From contig JAQISU010000134.1 of assembly GCA_029339505.1 (NCBI GenBank), positions 336,501 to 400,500 on the forward strand: a stretch of DNA of 64,000 nt, in the 5' to 3' direction. Below, in pieces: positions 11,611 to 61,309 of the stretch. Positions within the stretch are counted from its first letter, which is position 1; each line of letters opens with the position of its first letter. Made by a program: the position numbers and the translations under genes. The notes beneath the pieces were generated by a model that saw only the letters and a program-made list of their open reading frames with translations, was not told where the DNA came from and searched no databases. The DNA comes from Unio delphinus. Its lineage: Eukaryota > Mollusca > Bivalvia > Unionida > Unionidae.

Positions 11611-12643
11611 ATAAGAATGGATATAATCCCTTTTTGATTCCGTCTCAAATTATTAACGTGACGGTGAAAACAAAAAAGTTGTATATTATAACATTTTAGT
11701 GTTAATTATGTCCTAATGTCCTGCTGGTAAAGTCCCTGTGTCGAATCCATCAGCTCTATTCTGTTCTTGGTCACCGTGAAGGACATAGCTGGAACGTCAT
11801 CGAAGTTCAATGTGAATTGGCACCGTTACAAATTTCTTGACTGCATTTTTTGGCAAAGTTTATGCATTAGAATGAGTTACATCCTTACAAATCCAGCTCT
11901 TTGATTCGGCTTTTCGTGACTGGGACGATTTTCTAGATCCAAAATATCCAGTCATTATAAAAAATTTTTTACCGAGAAATAGAACCTGTATAGTGTGGTT
12001 CACGTTCGTCATGCTATATTCAATTGATCCACTACCACTCTAGTAGGGAATATAAAAATAATAACAAGTATACACACATACCCAACTGCTATATAAACCG
12101 TATCCACCCGTGTACAATACCACCTAAATATCATGAATGTTGAATTTGACTTCATGACTGCTTCTTCATTTAGTGCAAGCATTGTTAAATGTATTTCACG
12201 AAATATATCATGAATGCAACAGTTATTTTAATTATTAAAATGCATACAGTTCAGGGTTGACTCAAAACACAACAATCATAGCCATATCACACCTGTTGGA
12301 TACGTAATGGAGGATAAGAAACTTTTGAACTCTATAAGGGATAGTACCGAACAATAACGGTGAAATGCGGCACGCTTCATATTTGTGAAAGCGGATCCTC
12401 TAACAACACAGGTTAACAATTAGCAGCGTTGTGACAAAAGAACAGGAAATATGTATTAGTCGAGGCATGGTTAACACTGAATGGCATGAGAGAATGGACG
12501 GTAAGGGCACGAAGTGACACTGCATATGTTAACTGTATGCTGCTGTTCAGATCTACCGTATATGTCCCTTTAATTGCACATTTCTGGAACGTATATGCAT
12601 AATGCACTGCCAGATCAATAGCTTCGCTCGTCATTTTAAAACA

Positions 12644-12882
12644 GGCGGGGCCCAGAGTGGCCTAAATCGCTTTCCGTTACGGATCACTGCCATTTCACCT
12701 GTCTGCGTGGGTTCGAGTCAGATTCGGCCAATGTCGGAATGTGAGAAAGTTTGCCTGTAGCTTCTCGTGGGTCGGTGGTTCTTCCGGTAGTTTTCCCCGG
12801 GTTCTTCCTCCACCATTAATACTGGGCGCCATGTATAGCCTATCGTGTGATGAAAAAATAACGTTAAACCCTACTATAACAA
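12644..12882 (+). mobile_element. tRNA-Leu-like SINE, family 1
   Basis: GGGGCCCAGAGTGGCCTAAA head, GGGTTCGAGTC B box, typical core, ACGTTAAACCCTACTATAAC tail. Perfect 12-bp target duplication CATTTTAAAACA (12632-12643; 12883-12894). Confidence 0.9.
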
Positions 12883-13180
12883 CATTTTAAAACATTAGTG
12901 GAATGCTCAGAGTAGACCCTGGTAAACTATTGAATTATATCACGTGTATGTGGTTTGCCATACTTCGATCCATTAATATATAAACAATATTTAAACTAAT
13001 ATTACGATTACTCGAAACGATCCTTTGACTAGGAACAATTTATGTTGAAATACTTGCCATGTGTGTGTGTCTGCGCGCGTGTGTGTGATATTATCTCAAT
13101 AGCTATAACTATAAATGCATTTAAAGTTAAAAACTTATTTTATTTCTCTGATACTTCATAAGCCAGTTTTATTATTTGTA

Positions 13181-13231
<51 letters not shown>
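13181..13231 (+). repeat. (AAT)17 microsatellite
   Basis: Uninterrupted AAT trinucleotides, then AAAATAATGAG. Confidence 0.98.
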
Positions 13232-13233
<2 letters not shown>

Positions 13234-14636
13234 TAATGAGTAATGTATGGCGCCTAATCTTTAGAAACTCTAAGCGCTTACCGACATTAGACAACACCTA
13301 TAGCAGACAAAATATATATAATAATATGATTACCAAAAACAAACACCATTTAATTAGTAAACATAAAAAAATGCTGACAATATTTAAGGTAGGAAACATT
13401 ATTAGGTATTTAGGTTAGTTATTGTAGTCGAGATATAGCGATTCGTGTACTTATATGTATTGTTTGTGAATATGACAGTGGCTGATTTAATATTAATATA
13501 GACAAATAATGTCATAAAAATGAATGACACTGACTTTTATTGTGAATCAGAAATAAAATATATTTGTTTTTATATAATAAAAAAGTGGCTTTTGAGTTGT
13601 TGCGATAGTGGTCTTGTTGGACAGACGGGTCGAAAGACATGCGCATCAACAAAAAAACACATTTTGCTTGAATAATTAAATATCACATTAAAACTTGACT
13701 CACTTAACTGTTACGAGTCATTGATCAGAAACTAAGTAACATAAAGAAGCAAAACCGACAAGATTCGTAAAATTGAATAAATGATTTAATTATCAAATTT
13801 AAAAATAAAAATGTGAGAGGAACTTACGGTATTATGAGGCGAAAACAAAATAATCTGATAAAGTTTTGAATAAAGTTTATATGAATGAAAACTTCCCAAG
13901 AAATGTCCAAACCGGATCTCTACTGCTCCGCCAAGAATTGTGACATTGTCAAGATGGCGTTGTCCAAAAATGCGTTGAGTTCACAATAGTTCCAGGATGA
14001 TAATATATTTCAAATAATGAGAACATTCTTTTTTAACAGATGTTTTCCCTCTCGAATAACATCTCAGAACAAACACAAAAAAACGTGTGCAGACTTGCAA
14101 CAGGAATACAAGAAATGAGGATGTTTCCAAAATAGAACTAAAATCTGACTGCTTCGTTTACTTCTTATATGCAGCTCCTATGTTTCACAACATACTCCAC
14201 GTGACATATCATTATATTCACATACAAAATTGAGAAACCGCCTTATTCATGTGACCCTACCAAGCACATGTTAATTTTCTGAATTCTTCTTGAAACATTC
14301 AAACACCATTAGCCAATAAGAAATTAAACTCAAAGTCATCATTACAACTATTTGTAATATTTTTCAACACATATGTAATTATCTATTTATAGATCCTGTG
14401 CATTTTACAACCTTTAACAGTCCCATTTCAACTAGTCAAAATTTAAACAAAAGATTTTCTATAAATTTACATCCATGAATAAAAAGTCCATAAATTAGCT
14501 AAACTCGTGTATCAAAAGATACAGATATAAATATATAGATATACATAACATAACAAAAATTACTTAATTTGCAAATAGTTCTAACAACTTTAAGTTGAAA
14601 ATGTACGCTAAAAATGTCACACAAACACACACATAC

Positions 14637-14656
14637 ATATATATACATATATATAC

Positions 14657-14744
<88 letters not shown>

Positions 14745-14758
14745 ATCTATATATATAT
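14637..14758 (+). repeat. (AT)n microsatellite with CATA and CTAT interruptions
   Basis: ATATACATATATAC start, long pure AT core, ATCTATCTAT near the end. Confidence 0.97.
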
Positions 14759-16019
14759 TAGTCAGAAGTTTGCCATATATGCTATTTTTGATTGTTTAAT
14801 AATCAAATACTCGGACTCTGTCTTTAATCCGTATTCTGAAAATTAAACAGAATACCACACAGTACCTGAGACAATACTGGCTATTGGTCCAGTGCAATTT
14901 TGTAATTGATAATATGTTTCATGGGAAAAGATTAGATAACGGCATATCATACACATACACAGATTCCATGGAATATGACAGGAAAATGTCATACTTTATT
15001 TCTGAATCAAGATCGACTGACGAACAGCTGCTAGTAGATCTATTGTGTCTGGGAATATACCAAAATCAGTTCTAATGACTCAAAATAAACATTGTCTTTC
15101 TTATTAAGACTGCTAATCAGAAGATCCATCTGTTATAAAACTTGAATCAGTATTTTAAGTTAGAAATGTTACTTTAAAATCTTACTCAAAAGAAACAAAT
15201 CTATCCATGTAGTTCTGAATGTTCATAATATTTTGGATTATTATTTGGAGAGGAGTCACGTTTTATGATCGTGGTGACTTGTTACTGCACCTTAGCACAC
15301 TGTTTACACCTGAGTCCATGTTATACCAACTTAAATCAGTCAATTTCATGTGATACACCACCTGCGACCTGATATCAACCAAACTTGTTGAAACGTATAG
15401 CACTGGTATGGTGCAAAATTTTGTCGAATAGTTCCTGTAGAATAATTTCACCTGCATTCTGTAGTGGTCAGCGTGACACGTAAACATTAAGTTTCACTTA
15501 TGGAGTAGACTCGTCATAAATTGCTGACTGCGAGTAACGGAATCGGTTCTGTTTGGACATGAACTTAAGTTTAATTAGGACTAACGCACTTAACGTTGTG
15601 GCCAGATAAGAGTGCAGTATTAATGCAAGTCAATAGCGATATATGTCAGGGGTTCGAGATGAACCAGGGCAAATTGTAGGCACTCGGCGGTTAATTGAAA
15701 CCCGTGTCATGAAATTATACTTTCCAGAATAAGTATTAATAAATGCGGACCAGAGAGGATAATTTTGATATATAGGAGAGTGATAACAATTTGGGGTCAG
15801 TCCAAGTTTTTCTGTCAAGAGAAAGGTCTGAGGGGCCCCGAAAACAATAGAGAATATTCTTCTCGTCAAATAAATCGTCCAAGAGACAAGGAGGTTTGTA
15901 ACGTGGAAAGACCCGTAACTAGAAAAGAGACAGGGACTTCTCTGATGGTAAGCGAGCAAGGGCTTGTGAAGGCAACGAAATAGCTCCATTCCTTTATTGG
16001 ACGGTGGCAAGAGCACTGT

Positions 16020-16470
16020 CTGAGACCAAGAGGTTGATGACCTGAGGAGGCTAGGAGAGGGGGGGGGGGGGCTGCAGACCTATCACCAGCAGTGATCTGG
16101 AAAGACTGGAAGCACCAAATTTAATGAATCAGAGCCAAACTTCTTGTAACAACGTGTTTCTCTTCACATGCTAGGCAGACAAAGCCTAATTCACCGAGGG
16201 TTTAAGACCCGTCGGCTACCCTCGGCCTTTTTTAGCCAGCCAGTCTAGGCCGTTTTCCGGATGTGGCCGCTGCGCATGCAAGAGCTTCTTGGAGCCACAT
16301 GTGAGAGCCGAGACCCAAGTGGGGACCAAAAGTGGGCGTGCGACACCCGAAGGAGTACGACTGCTTAGCCAGCCAAAGGTTTTACCCCCTCCCAGGGTAC
16401 CCCATACACCCCTGGCAGAACGAAGGTTGAGTCATTTCCAATCCATCTGTCTTGCACTTGATGTTGATAC
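16020..16470. other. GC-rich island of unknown, repeat-like character
   Basis: Markedly richer in G and C than its surroundings. Contains G13 at 16059-16071, a small inverted repeat CCGAGGGT ... ACCCTCGG (16195-16225) and CCCTCCCAGGGTACC. Composition and lack of a reading frame suggest a transposon fragment. I cannot assign a family. Confidence 0.35.
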
Positions 16471-16836
16471 TAACCAACAAACGACCCATATGTAATGAAT
16501 CAAGAAACTATTAATCAAGGTATCCATTTGCAGGTGTTCATGTCTACCCATTATACGGCCTACCTGTAAGAGGCACCTGTTTTTTTTACCTGACCAATTT
16601 TATTGTGTTTACCTTACTTATACTAGGCAAGCCAAATGCGCGTGTTCAAACCTGCCAAAATATATACCTCAAGAAGTCAGGCAGCCTGTCCTTTGTATGA
16701 ACTGTCATTTAAACTGAACAGTAGTTAGACTGCGAGAAGAAAAAAAAAATCAATTTATGTAATGTAAACGTTTATGGAAATTACCATTTCCAATCGATGA
16801 AAAAGCTAACTAAGGTGTTCTGTTGAAATGAACATG

Positions 16837-17005
<169 letters not shown>

Positions 17006-17407
17006 TTCTTTTCACCAGCAGTGATTTGGAAAGACCGGGAGCACCAGGGTATGCTGTGTACCGGCAATCTGAGTTCGATTAGTCACTAAATCGTACAATG
17101 AAATTTGTTATATCAGTGTAACATAGCTCAATTGAATTTCCATACAGTTTATGTAAATTAATAAAATGTTTGTATTTTACAAGCATGCTCTCGTGTTATT
17201 CTCTAATAAGTTTCCGCTCAGATCTCGGTTATTCCATCTGTTAATTTCATTTCTTTTTATAACTATGTTCTCGATCCGGACAATAACACTGCAGTCGATC
17301 ATCTCCTAGATAACGATAACCAAAACCCTAAGGAGAGGGGGAGATCACATATTTCCACCACCTCCGTGACTTACACCTACCGTCTGTACCCTCTTATAAG
17401 TCGAGTG

Positions 17408-17515
17408 TAACTGCAAACTGCACAGACCCAGATCTGCCGTTGCATAATAAACCTTTATATCTCTGTCTATGCAGTTTGTTTAGAGTAATCAGTAGAATAA
17501 GCAGAATATACCATG
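17408..17515. repeat. Dispersed palindromic element, copy D
   Basis: CAAACTGCACAGACCCAGAT on the left and ATCTCTGTCTATGCAGTTTG on the right are inverted arms; beyond the right arm comes TAGAGTAATCAG, the reverse complement of the CTGATTACTC block of the other copies. Best-preserved foldback form. Confidence 0.65.
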
Positions 17516-18061
17516 ATCGCATATTTTGCTTTACTGCGATTATTAATCAATATTTGGGGCATTGTATGGGGTAGGTAGGTAAAAAAGTAATTTACTTCGG
17601 ATGAGAATTTATTTTTAATTAAAAACTAGAAATGTTGTTCTTGATGTATTTAATGTCTTTTAGAGCAGCCAGAGGTATAACGTCGTAAACGAATGATATA
17701 ATTTCAAGCCCATTCTAGCCCACTTGGCTATCGCGGATTCGGGCGATTTGCCCAGCTCGTGAGTACACCTAATCCGAGATTCCCCTAACCCTTGACCCCC
17801 CCCCCCATTTATTAAACTTGGACATTTATGGCTGAGTGTACCTAATCTGAGAGTTTCCTTTGACCGTTGCAATGACATTTGTTATATTTGGACAACATAA
17901 ATCTCCACATATCAAAAAGTGGGTGGGCACGGGTAAGAGGAAAGTCGGATCAGGTGCAGCGCGGAGGAAAGAAATTTGTTTTTCTGTACAATTTTATAAA
18001 TACAACCCTGTTTGACCATGAAATTGTTGCTGTTGTTATTGTTATAGAGTTAATTGCTCTG

Positions 18062-18245
18062 CACAAGAAAGGCCAGTATAAATGGTGGAGGAAAAACCCG
18101 GGGAAACCACGGGAAGAACTACTGATCCACTAGAAGCTATTGGCAAGAAACGACACACGTTGGCCAAACACGAGACTCGAACGCAGACGGTGGTGAGAGA
18201 GCAATGATCCCTCACGGTGAGCACTTTAGACCACTCGGGGACCCC
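18062..18245 (-). mobile_element. SINE, family 1, minus strand, tail-truncated
   Basis: Minus strand reads GGGGTCCCCGAGTGGTCTAA ... GCGTTCGAGTCTCG ... TAGCTTCTAGTGG ... TTCTTCCCGTGGTTTCC ... CTCCACCATTTATACTGGCC. The 3' end of the core is missing. Confidence 0.82.
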
Positions 18246-18731
18246 GACCAAGAAGAATGTATTCGCTTTTTTTCTGATATTAATGGTAGGGGTAATGTCT
18301 AGGGAAAAGCGGAGACACGTGGACGGCTACAATATAGCATAAGTATGCAAAGTATAGGGGTCCAAGTATTTTTCTCTTACACTACAGATTAGACAAGGGT
18401 CCATCTGTAACTTTTGCTTAGGGGCCATTTATCTTAGCTACACCACTGACTGATTAAGTGGAGATCTACTTGTAGGTCTAGCTGTCATGTATGGTTCGAA
18501 AATTAAAAATGTTCGCAATAGCGTAATAACGGGAGCAGGGCGATGGAGCGGTTGCCCCGGGCCCCAGTGGTTTTGGGACTCCAAAACCCCTTTTACTATT
18601 GATAAGCCACAAAAAGGTTTCTCTCATCACTAAATTTCGATTTGTAATTGGGTGCAAAACTCACAACTGTATTGATATTAAATTGTTTATTAATCTTGAT
18701 CTGTTAGTGTGTTCGGCAGTAGGAAACACCC

Positions 18732-18860
18732 AGGCCTCTGCTAGTTCTTGTTCAAAAAATTTTGTCTTGTAAAGTTACAAAATGTTGTTTGATCCGGGCC
18801 CCAACACTTTTTAATTTTATAAAAGACAAATTTTGTTTGAACAAGAACTAGGAGAGGCCC
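18732..18860. repeat. Foldback with ~42-bp inverted arms
   Basis: GGCCTCTGCTAGTTCTTGTT plus CAAAAAATTTTGTCTTGTAA on the left and its near reverse complement (TTATAAAAGACAAATTTTGT, then TTGAACAAGAACTAGGAGAG) on the right; centre GATCCGGGCCCCAACAC. Possibly a transposon end-pair: a GGGCCCCAGTGG-like block occurs 180 bp earlier. Confidence 0.65.
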
Positions 18861-19612
18861 AATGTGTTTCTTGCCCCAGGACCCGTGATTGCTGGATATA
18901 TCCCAGGTTTCCCCCTCTCCTTGTCGGCCCTTAATGTATTTGACATTAGATACATCTATCTCAGTTTGGAATGAAGTAACTTCATCACGGAGAAAAATTC
19001 TAAGTAGGTCGTGTAAGTGAGATAACTCGCGAATCAACTTACGCTAGTTTTTATCTAGTTGCAGTTATGTATCTTTAAGTATAACAAAAAGTTCGCTTTT
19101 GAAATAGAAAAAGGGTTCACTTAGAGAAATCTCCAAGAATGATAAATACGTTGTACAAACATTTTTATACATATTTCCAACATTATACATAGTGTTGTAT
19201 AGCAATAAATACACCAGAATGCTGGGCTATGCAAATATATTCTTCATTGATTTAATTTAAAGGCAAACTTGTATTTCAGATGAATCCACAAGACGATCTT
19301 TAACGTAACCTAATTGCAGAATTGCGGTAGAGATGACATTCCCTCCTTTTATAACTGAATTTATTCCACAGATTTTCATCGTATTTTTTAAAAATCGGAT
19401 TCCAGATTTTAAAGTTTGAAACAAAATACAGTGTCAGTGCGCTAGAGTCAACTTTTACGTGGATAGTGTTTGGAGGCATTGAAAATAACCTTGGATGACA
19501 CTGGCAGACGGAAAACTAAACATGCGCATTGATGAATGTTGAAGAATGCAAACTTGAGCAGAGCCAAACCAATGGTTATAAGTGTAGATTGTTTTGCATT
19601 TGACATAATGAT

Positions 19613-19927
19613 GTTTGTTTGTTTAGGATTTTTAACGTAGCTTTTACAACGTTTCAGTCATATCGCTATGATGTCTGCAGTGAGGCAATTTAAAGTGATG
19701 TCTAGCACTGGGGCATCATGCCGCAGACATGTAGCATGATGTCCCAACCTGTCACATTATCCTAACACCAGGCCGACCAGTCCTAACACTAACCTCTTAA
19801 TGCTGAGCGTCAAGCGAGGCACCTGTTAGTGCCATTTTTGTAAGCCTTTGGTATAACTTGGTCGGGGATCGAACCCACGACCTCCCGCTTCTGCGGCAGA
19901 CGCTCTAACCACTTGGCCACCGAGCGG
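19613..19927 (-). mobile_element. tRNA-derived SINE, family 2, full-length
   Basis: Perfect 13-bp target duplication TTGACATAATGAT (19600-19612; 19928-19940). Minus-strand head CCGCTCGGTGGCCAAGTGG, then a TTAGAGCG A box and a GGTTCGATCCCCGAC B box; tail CCTAAACAAACAAAC. No cloverleaf with matching acceptor arms, so a SINE and not a tRNA gene. Confidence 0.88.
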
Positions 19928-19949
19928 TTGACATAATGATCTTCGAACA

Positions 19950-21320
19950 GGAAACGGCTATTGACATCACATGTTTGTTTCAGATGATCTGAGTGAAACT
20001 AAAGCCACACAAGTACCATCATGCTATTTTGTGTACAACGGAGTCCTTATGAGAACATGTAGACCACCTGGGGTACTCGCTAGTAACGGGTGTTCAGTGA
20101 ACTATCAAATTGTTGCTCCTAAACCATATGGACTGGAAATTCTTTGTTTAGTCCTTGAAACTCCCTATGGCAGGTCATTTAGGAGTCAGTAAAATTTATC
20201 ACAAGATCTAAATATTTAAACAAAAATAATGGGGGGGGGGGGGACGAAATTTACAAGTGACGTTTCTAGGTAATGTTGATCTTGTCGCGCTTGTCAAATG
20301 GCAAGAAAACCCAATCAGAAGATACCTAAAGCTCATCTGCAGCTGATTCCAGCATTTGACGAACCATTTAGCAAAATAATGGTAGAATATGTCGGTCCAT
20401 TTCATACGACCAAGTCAGGCAACCAATAATTGTTGACGATAATGCGAGCGTCCACAATGTTACCAGACACTATTCCTTTGAGGGATGTTAAAAATAAAAC
20501 CATAGTTGCAGTTTTAGTAATATTTTCTTCCTCACATGTTGGTTTTCACAATTCTGTACAATCGGATCAGTGGTAATCTTTTATGTCTGGAATTTTCCAC
20601 CAAGTTATGTATAAATTTGGCATGCAACAATTTAAATATTATGCCTGTCACCCTGAGTGCCAATGTGCCTTGTAAAGGTTTCATCAAATTTTATTTGTTT
20701 GTTTGTTTGTTTGTTTGTTTAGGATTTTTAACGTAGCTTTAACAATGTTTCAGCCATGTCGCTACAATGTATGCAGTGAGGCAGTTTATAGTGATGTCTA
20801 GCACTGGGGCATCATGCCGCAGACATATAGCTTGATGTCCCGCCCAGTCACGTTATCCTGACACCAGGCCTATCAGTCCTAACACTAACCTCTTAATGCT
20901 GAGCGTCAAGCGAGGCAGCTGTTAGTACCATTTTTGTAAGTCTTTGGTATTACTCGGCCGGGGATTGAACTCACGACCTCCCGCTTCCGCGGCGGCCGCT
21001 CTAACCACTAGACCACCGGAGCGATCGGTTCATCAAACTTTGGGAAAGTTCGGGACTAGGGTGTTTATTTACTGTATTATTAGAGGACCAGTTCAATAGT
21101 CTTAAGTTTTAGTCCTTTTGAAATAGTCGTTTGGACATATTGTCCATTTGAAATAGTCGTTTGTACATATTGTCTTTGGACATTAGAAGTATTCAACGAG
21201 AAACCTCTTCAAATCGAAGACTCAAAAATTAATATGCTTGACAAATACAAATTGTCAAAGACTTGTGAAGTAACAGGAGTTAATCTTCAATCTACTCAGT
21301 CAGAATGAAATGAAAGTATA
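19950..21320 (+). pseudogene. Decayed Gypsy-type LTR retrotransposon integrase, split by a SINE
   Basis: A frame at 19971-20192 shows the H2C2-finger region: CYFVYNGVLMR, VNYQIVAPKPYGLEI, ETPYG. Further frames continue PNQKIPKAHLQLIPAFDEPF (about 20310-20370), VEYVGPF, then LLTIMRAST (about 20430) and VQSDQ (about 20555). After the SINE (20694-21027) come the HQT-LGK joint and SFSPFEIVVW (about 21105-21135). This order (H2C2, core, the D of SDQ, SPFE) is that of Gypsy/Ty3 integrases. Several stops and frameshifts; no LTRs or reverse transcriptase seen. Dead copy. Confidence 0.8.
20694..21027 (-). mobile_element. tRNA-derived SINE, family 2, inserted in Gypsy integrase
   Basis: Read on the minus strand it begins with a tRNA-like head: A box-like TGGTCTAGTGGTTAGAGCG and B box-like GTTCAATCCCCGG. 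It ends AATCCTAAACAAACAAAC with a (CAAA)n tail. Imperfect target duplication GGTTTCATCAAATTTT / GGTTCATCAAACTTT. The interrupted integrase frame resumes after it. Confidence 0.8.
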
Positions 21321-21869
21321 GCAGAATTACAATGGCAAAGAACTTTCAGCCTGTTTATAAATTCTGACCCTCTTGCCACTAGCTCAAAGTGCTCTTCATG
21401 GTCCTGTCACAGTTGGAAAGATGGCGCTGATTTAAATGGCGTTATCAACAATCCTTGGAGGAGAAAACAGAAACAACCATGTTTGTAACTAATTAAATCA
21501 AATGAGCTTACCTGTCACACACAGCGGGAATTTAAAGGATGACGTGAAAGCGAACTATCGTGAATTTGGTGGGAATTGGGAATTGGGAAATATTGGACAA
21601 TCTAGACCAGAAACTTTCGCATCTGCTGCCACGAGTAAAGATCGAACCACGAAAGCTATTAAGATAATATGAACACTTGTTTTCAGATGATCCGACGCGA
21701 ATAAAAAAAAGATCTACCAAGACGTTGAAATTGAAGATTATGCCCATGTGAAACAGTATATTTATATGTTGAATCCTCTCAAACATTACTGTTTGAAAAG
21801 TAAATTCAGTATTTGCTGGGAAATGATTACACAGAAGCAAATACAAGTGATTGGAGATTATCTATATTC

Positions 21870-21890
21870 GTGTGTGTGTTTGTGTGTGTG

Positions 21891-21937
<47 letters not shown>
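21870..21937 (+). repeat. (TG)n microsatellite
   Basis: TG dinucleotides with two TTG breaks, ending GCGCGCACG. Directly abuts SINE fragments. Confidence 0.97.
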
Positions 21938-21949
21938 CGTGTGGTGTCA

Positions 21950-22335
21950 TTTGGATTTCTAACGTTGTTTTAATAATTGTTCAGTCATATAGCTACGATG
22001 TATGCAGTGTGGCAGTTTATAGTGATGTGTAGCACTTGGGCACAATTCCGCAGATATGTAGAATGATGTCCCACCCTGTCACATTATCCTGACACCAGGT
22101 AGACCAGTCCTAACACTAACCTCTGAATGCTAATCGTCAAGCGAGGCAGCTGTTAGTACCACTGTTGTGTCTTTGGTAAGAATCGGTCGGGGATCGAACC
22201 CACGATCTGCGACATGATGCCCCAGTGCTAGACATCATTTATAAACTGCCTCATTGCAGACATCGTAGCAATATGACTGAAAAATTGTTAAAGCTACGTT
22301 AAAAGTTCTAATCAAACATACAAACAAACAAACCA
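21950..22335. mobile_element. Two family-2 SINE fragments fused in inverted orientation
   Basis: 21950-22207 is a minus-strand copy running from body to the B box (GGGGATCGAACCCACGA). 22208-22335 is the body and tail of a plus-strand copy (GATGCCCCAGTGCTAGAC to CAAACAAACAAACC). The tRNA heads are lost at the junction, leaving a large inverted repeat. Confidence 0.75.
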
Positions 22336-22957
22336 GAATAAAGTGAGGCCGTTTGGAATGGAAAATTCCCATTGTACTTTCCAATGTTTAATGAACATGG
22401 AATATCATGTATATATAATTACGACAATTACATCGTGGCGTCAAAATAAAGAATGTCGCCTGGAAAGATCACTTGGAAACTGTTTTGAAATTCTTTGATC
22501 GCCTCAGTGATGCAAATTTTACAATTAATTTAGGTACATGTGAGTTTTGACGTGCTTCTGTTACATGTTTAGGACATGTAGGACACGGCTAAGTGAAAAA
22601 TAGAAGTTGGGGTCACGCTTATCTCTAAATTCCCGATATCATATATATTTTATTTTTAGATCCATATTATAGTCAATCATTTAAAGTGTCCGTTGATGCA
22701 TTTTCACTTGTGTGCTATATTGCTTTATCCTGTGTATATGTTGTATTAACTTTAAAATATATTTATATGTAATTTTAGTGATATGTAGTTCTGACTAATA
22801 TGTAAATCAAAGCTTTATTACATAAAAAAAATCATTTATGAGGGCATGGTTATGTATATCGATATTTATTGTGTTAACTTTAATGATTCTAGATTTAAAG
22901 GGTAATTTAGAAATAACATTTCAAATACTAATTTTCTGTATGATCTTGGGTTTATAT

Positions 22958-22960
<3 letters not shown>
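22336..22960. other. Upstream intergenic sequence, nothing recognised
   Basis: AT-rich, no repeats with relatives elsewhere in the window, no open frame of interest. Confidence 0.4.

Positions 22961-23042
<82 letters not shown>
22961..23042 (+). repeat. (GA)41 microsatellite
   Basis: Uninterrupted GA dinucleotide tract of about 82 bp, some 400 bp upstream of the mortalin start. Reading frames through it (Arg-Glu repeats) are artefacts. Confidence 0.98.
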
Positions 23043-23046
<4 letters not shown>

Positions 23047-23443
23047 CTTGTCTATTTTTGTGTGAAAAAAGTTGTTAGAATCTTTATCATCTTCAGTATG
23101 TAGGTCTCATATTAAGTATGTCAGTCTCTTTCACGAAAAGTTTTTATTCACAACAGACATTGTCTGAGGGTCATAAATTTGTGGAGAGACCTTAGTGCAA
23201 TTTAACGTTTATAGATGTTTAGACTGGACTCCAGATGTTATTCTAGTTTATAAATTTTATTGGCTAAATATAAACGTGTCCCAATTGATTTGGACTGCTA
23301 CTGAAATTCTGATAGTATTCTATATTTTCAAAGTAGAAAAAGCTGAATACCGTTCTGTCTGACGCAAGCGCAATCTCTTCACCAATTTGCATCACACGTG
23401 CTGGACAGTCTGGAGGATTTGTCCTTGAGAAAAGTTATCAAAA
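23043..23443 (+). promoter_or_regulatory. Probable promoter / 5' UTR region of mortalin
   Basis: About 400 bases between an 82-bp GA tract and the predicted start codon, free of recognisable repeats. It holds a CACGTG E-box (23395-23400) and one imperfect heat-shock-element-like run near 23131-23145 (TTCACGAAAAGTTT, third unit mismatched). No TATA box in a convincing place. The transcription start cannot be set from sequence alone. Confidence 0.35.

Positions 23444-61309
<37,866 letters not shown>

Larger units (their letters stand above)
9504..12640. other. Mostly unique AT-rich sequence, no gene supported
   Basis: Apart from the two candidate minus-strand exons I see no reading frame, repeat or RNA gene with support. 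10500-10740 is unusually homopolymer-poor, with several TAATTA/ATTAA homeodomain-type cores; it could be a conserved non-coding element but that needs comparison. Confidence 0.4.
12895..16019. other. Unique sequence between repeats, no gene supported
   Basis: Contains the AAT and AT microsatellites. AAGATGGCG at 13951-13959 is a YY1-type motif next to a minus-strand donor-like site, so a promoter is possible. The 128-codon minus-strand frame at 15630-16016 has no recognisable domain. Confidence 0.4.

Noticed and set aside
14595..14846. Frames through AT, GA and AC microsatellites (also 4516, 16806, 16828, 22838)
   Set aside because: Dipeptide repeats from microsatellites, not genes.
15630..16016. 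128-codon minus-strand frame
   Set aside because: No domain, repeat or splice context recognised. Sequence on the plus strand at the same place looks equally plausible as noise.
19860..19927. tRNA-like sequence on the minus strand with GGTTCGATCC
   Set aside because: Part of a family-2 SINE with a 13-bp target duplication.
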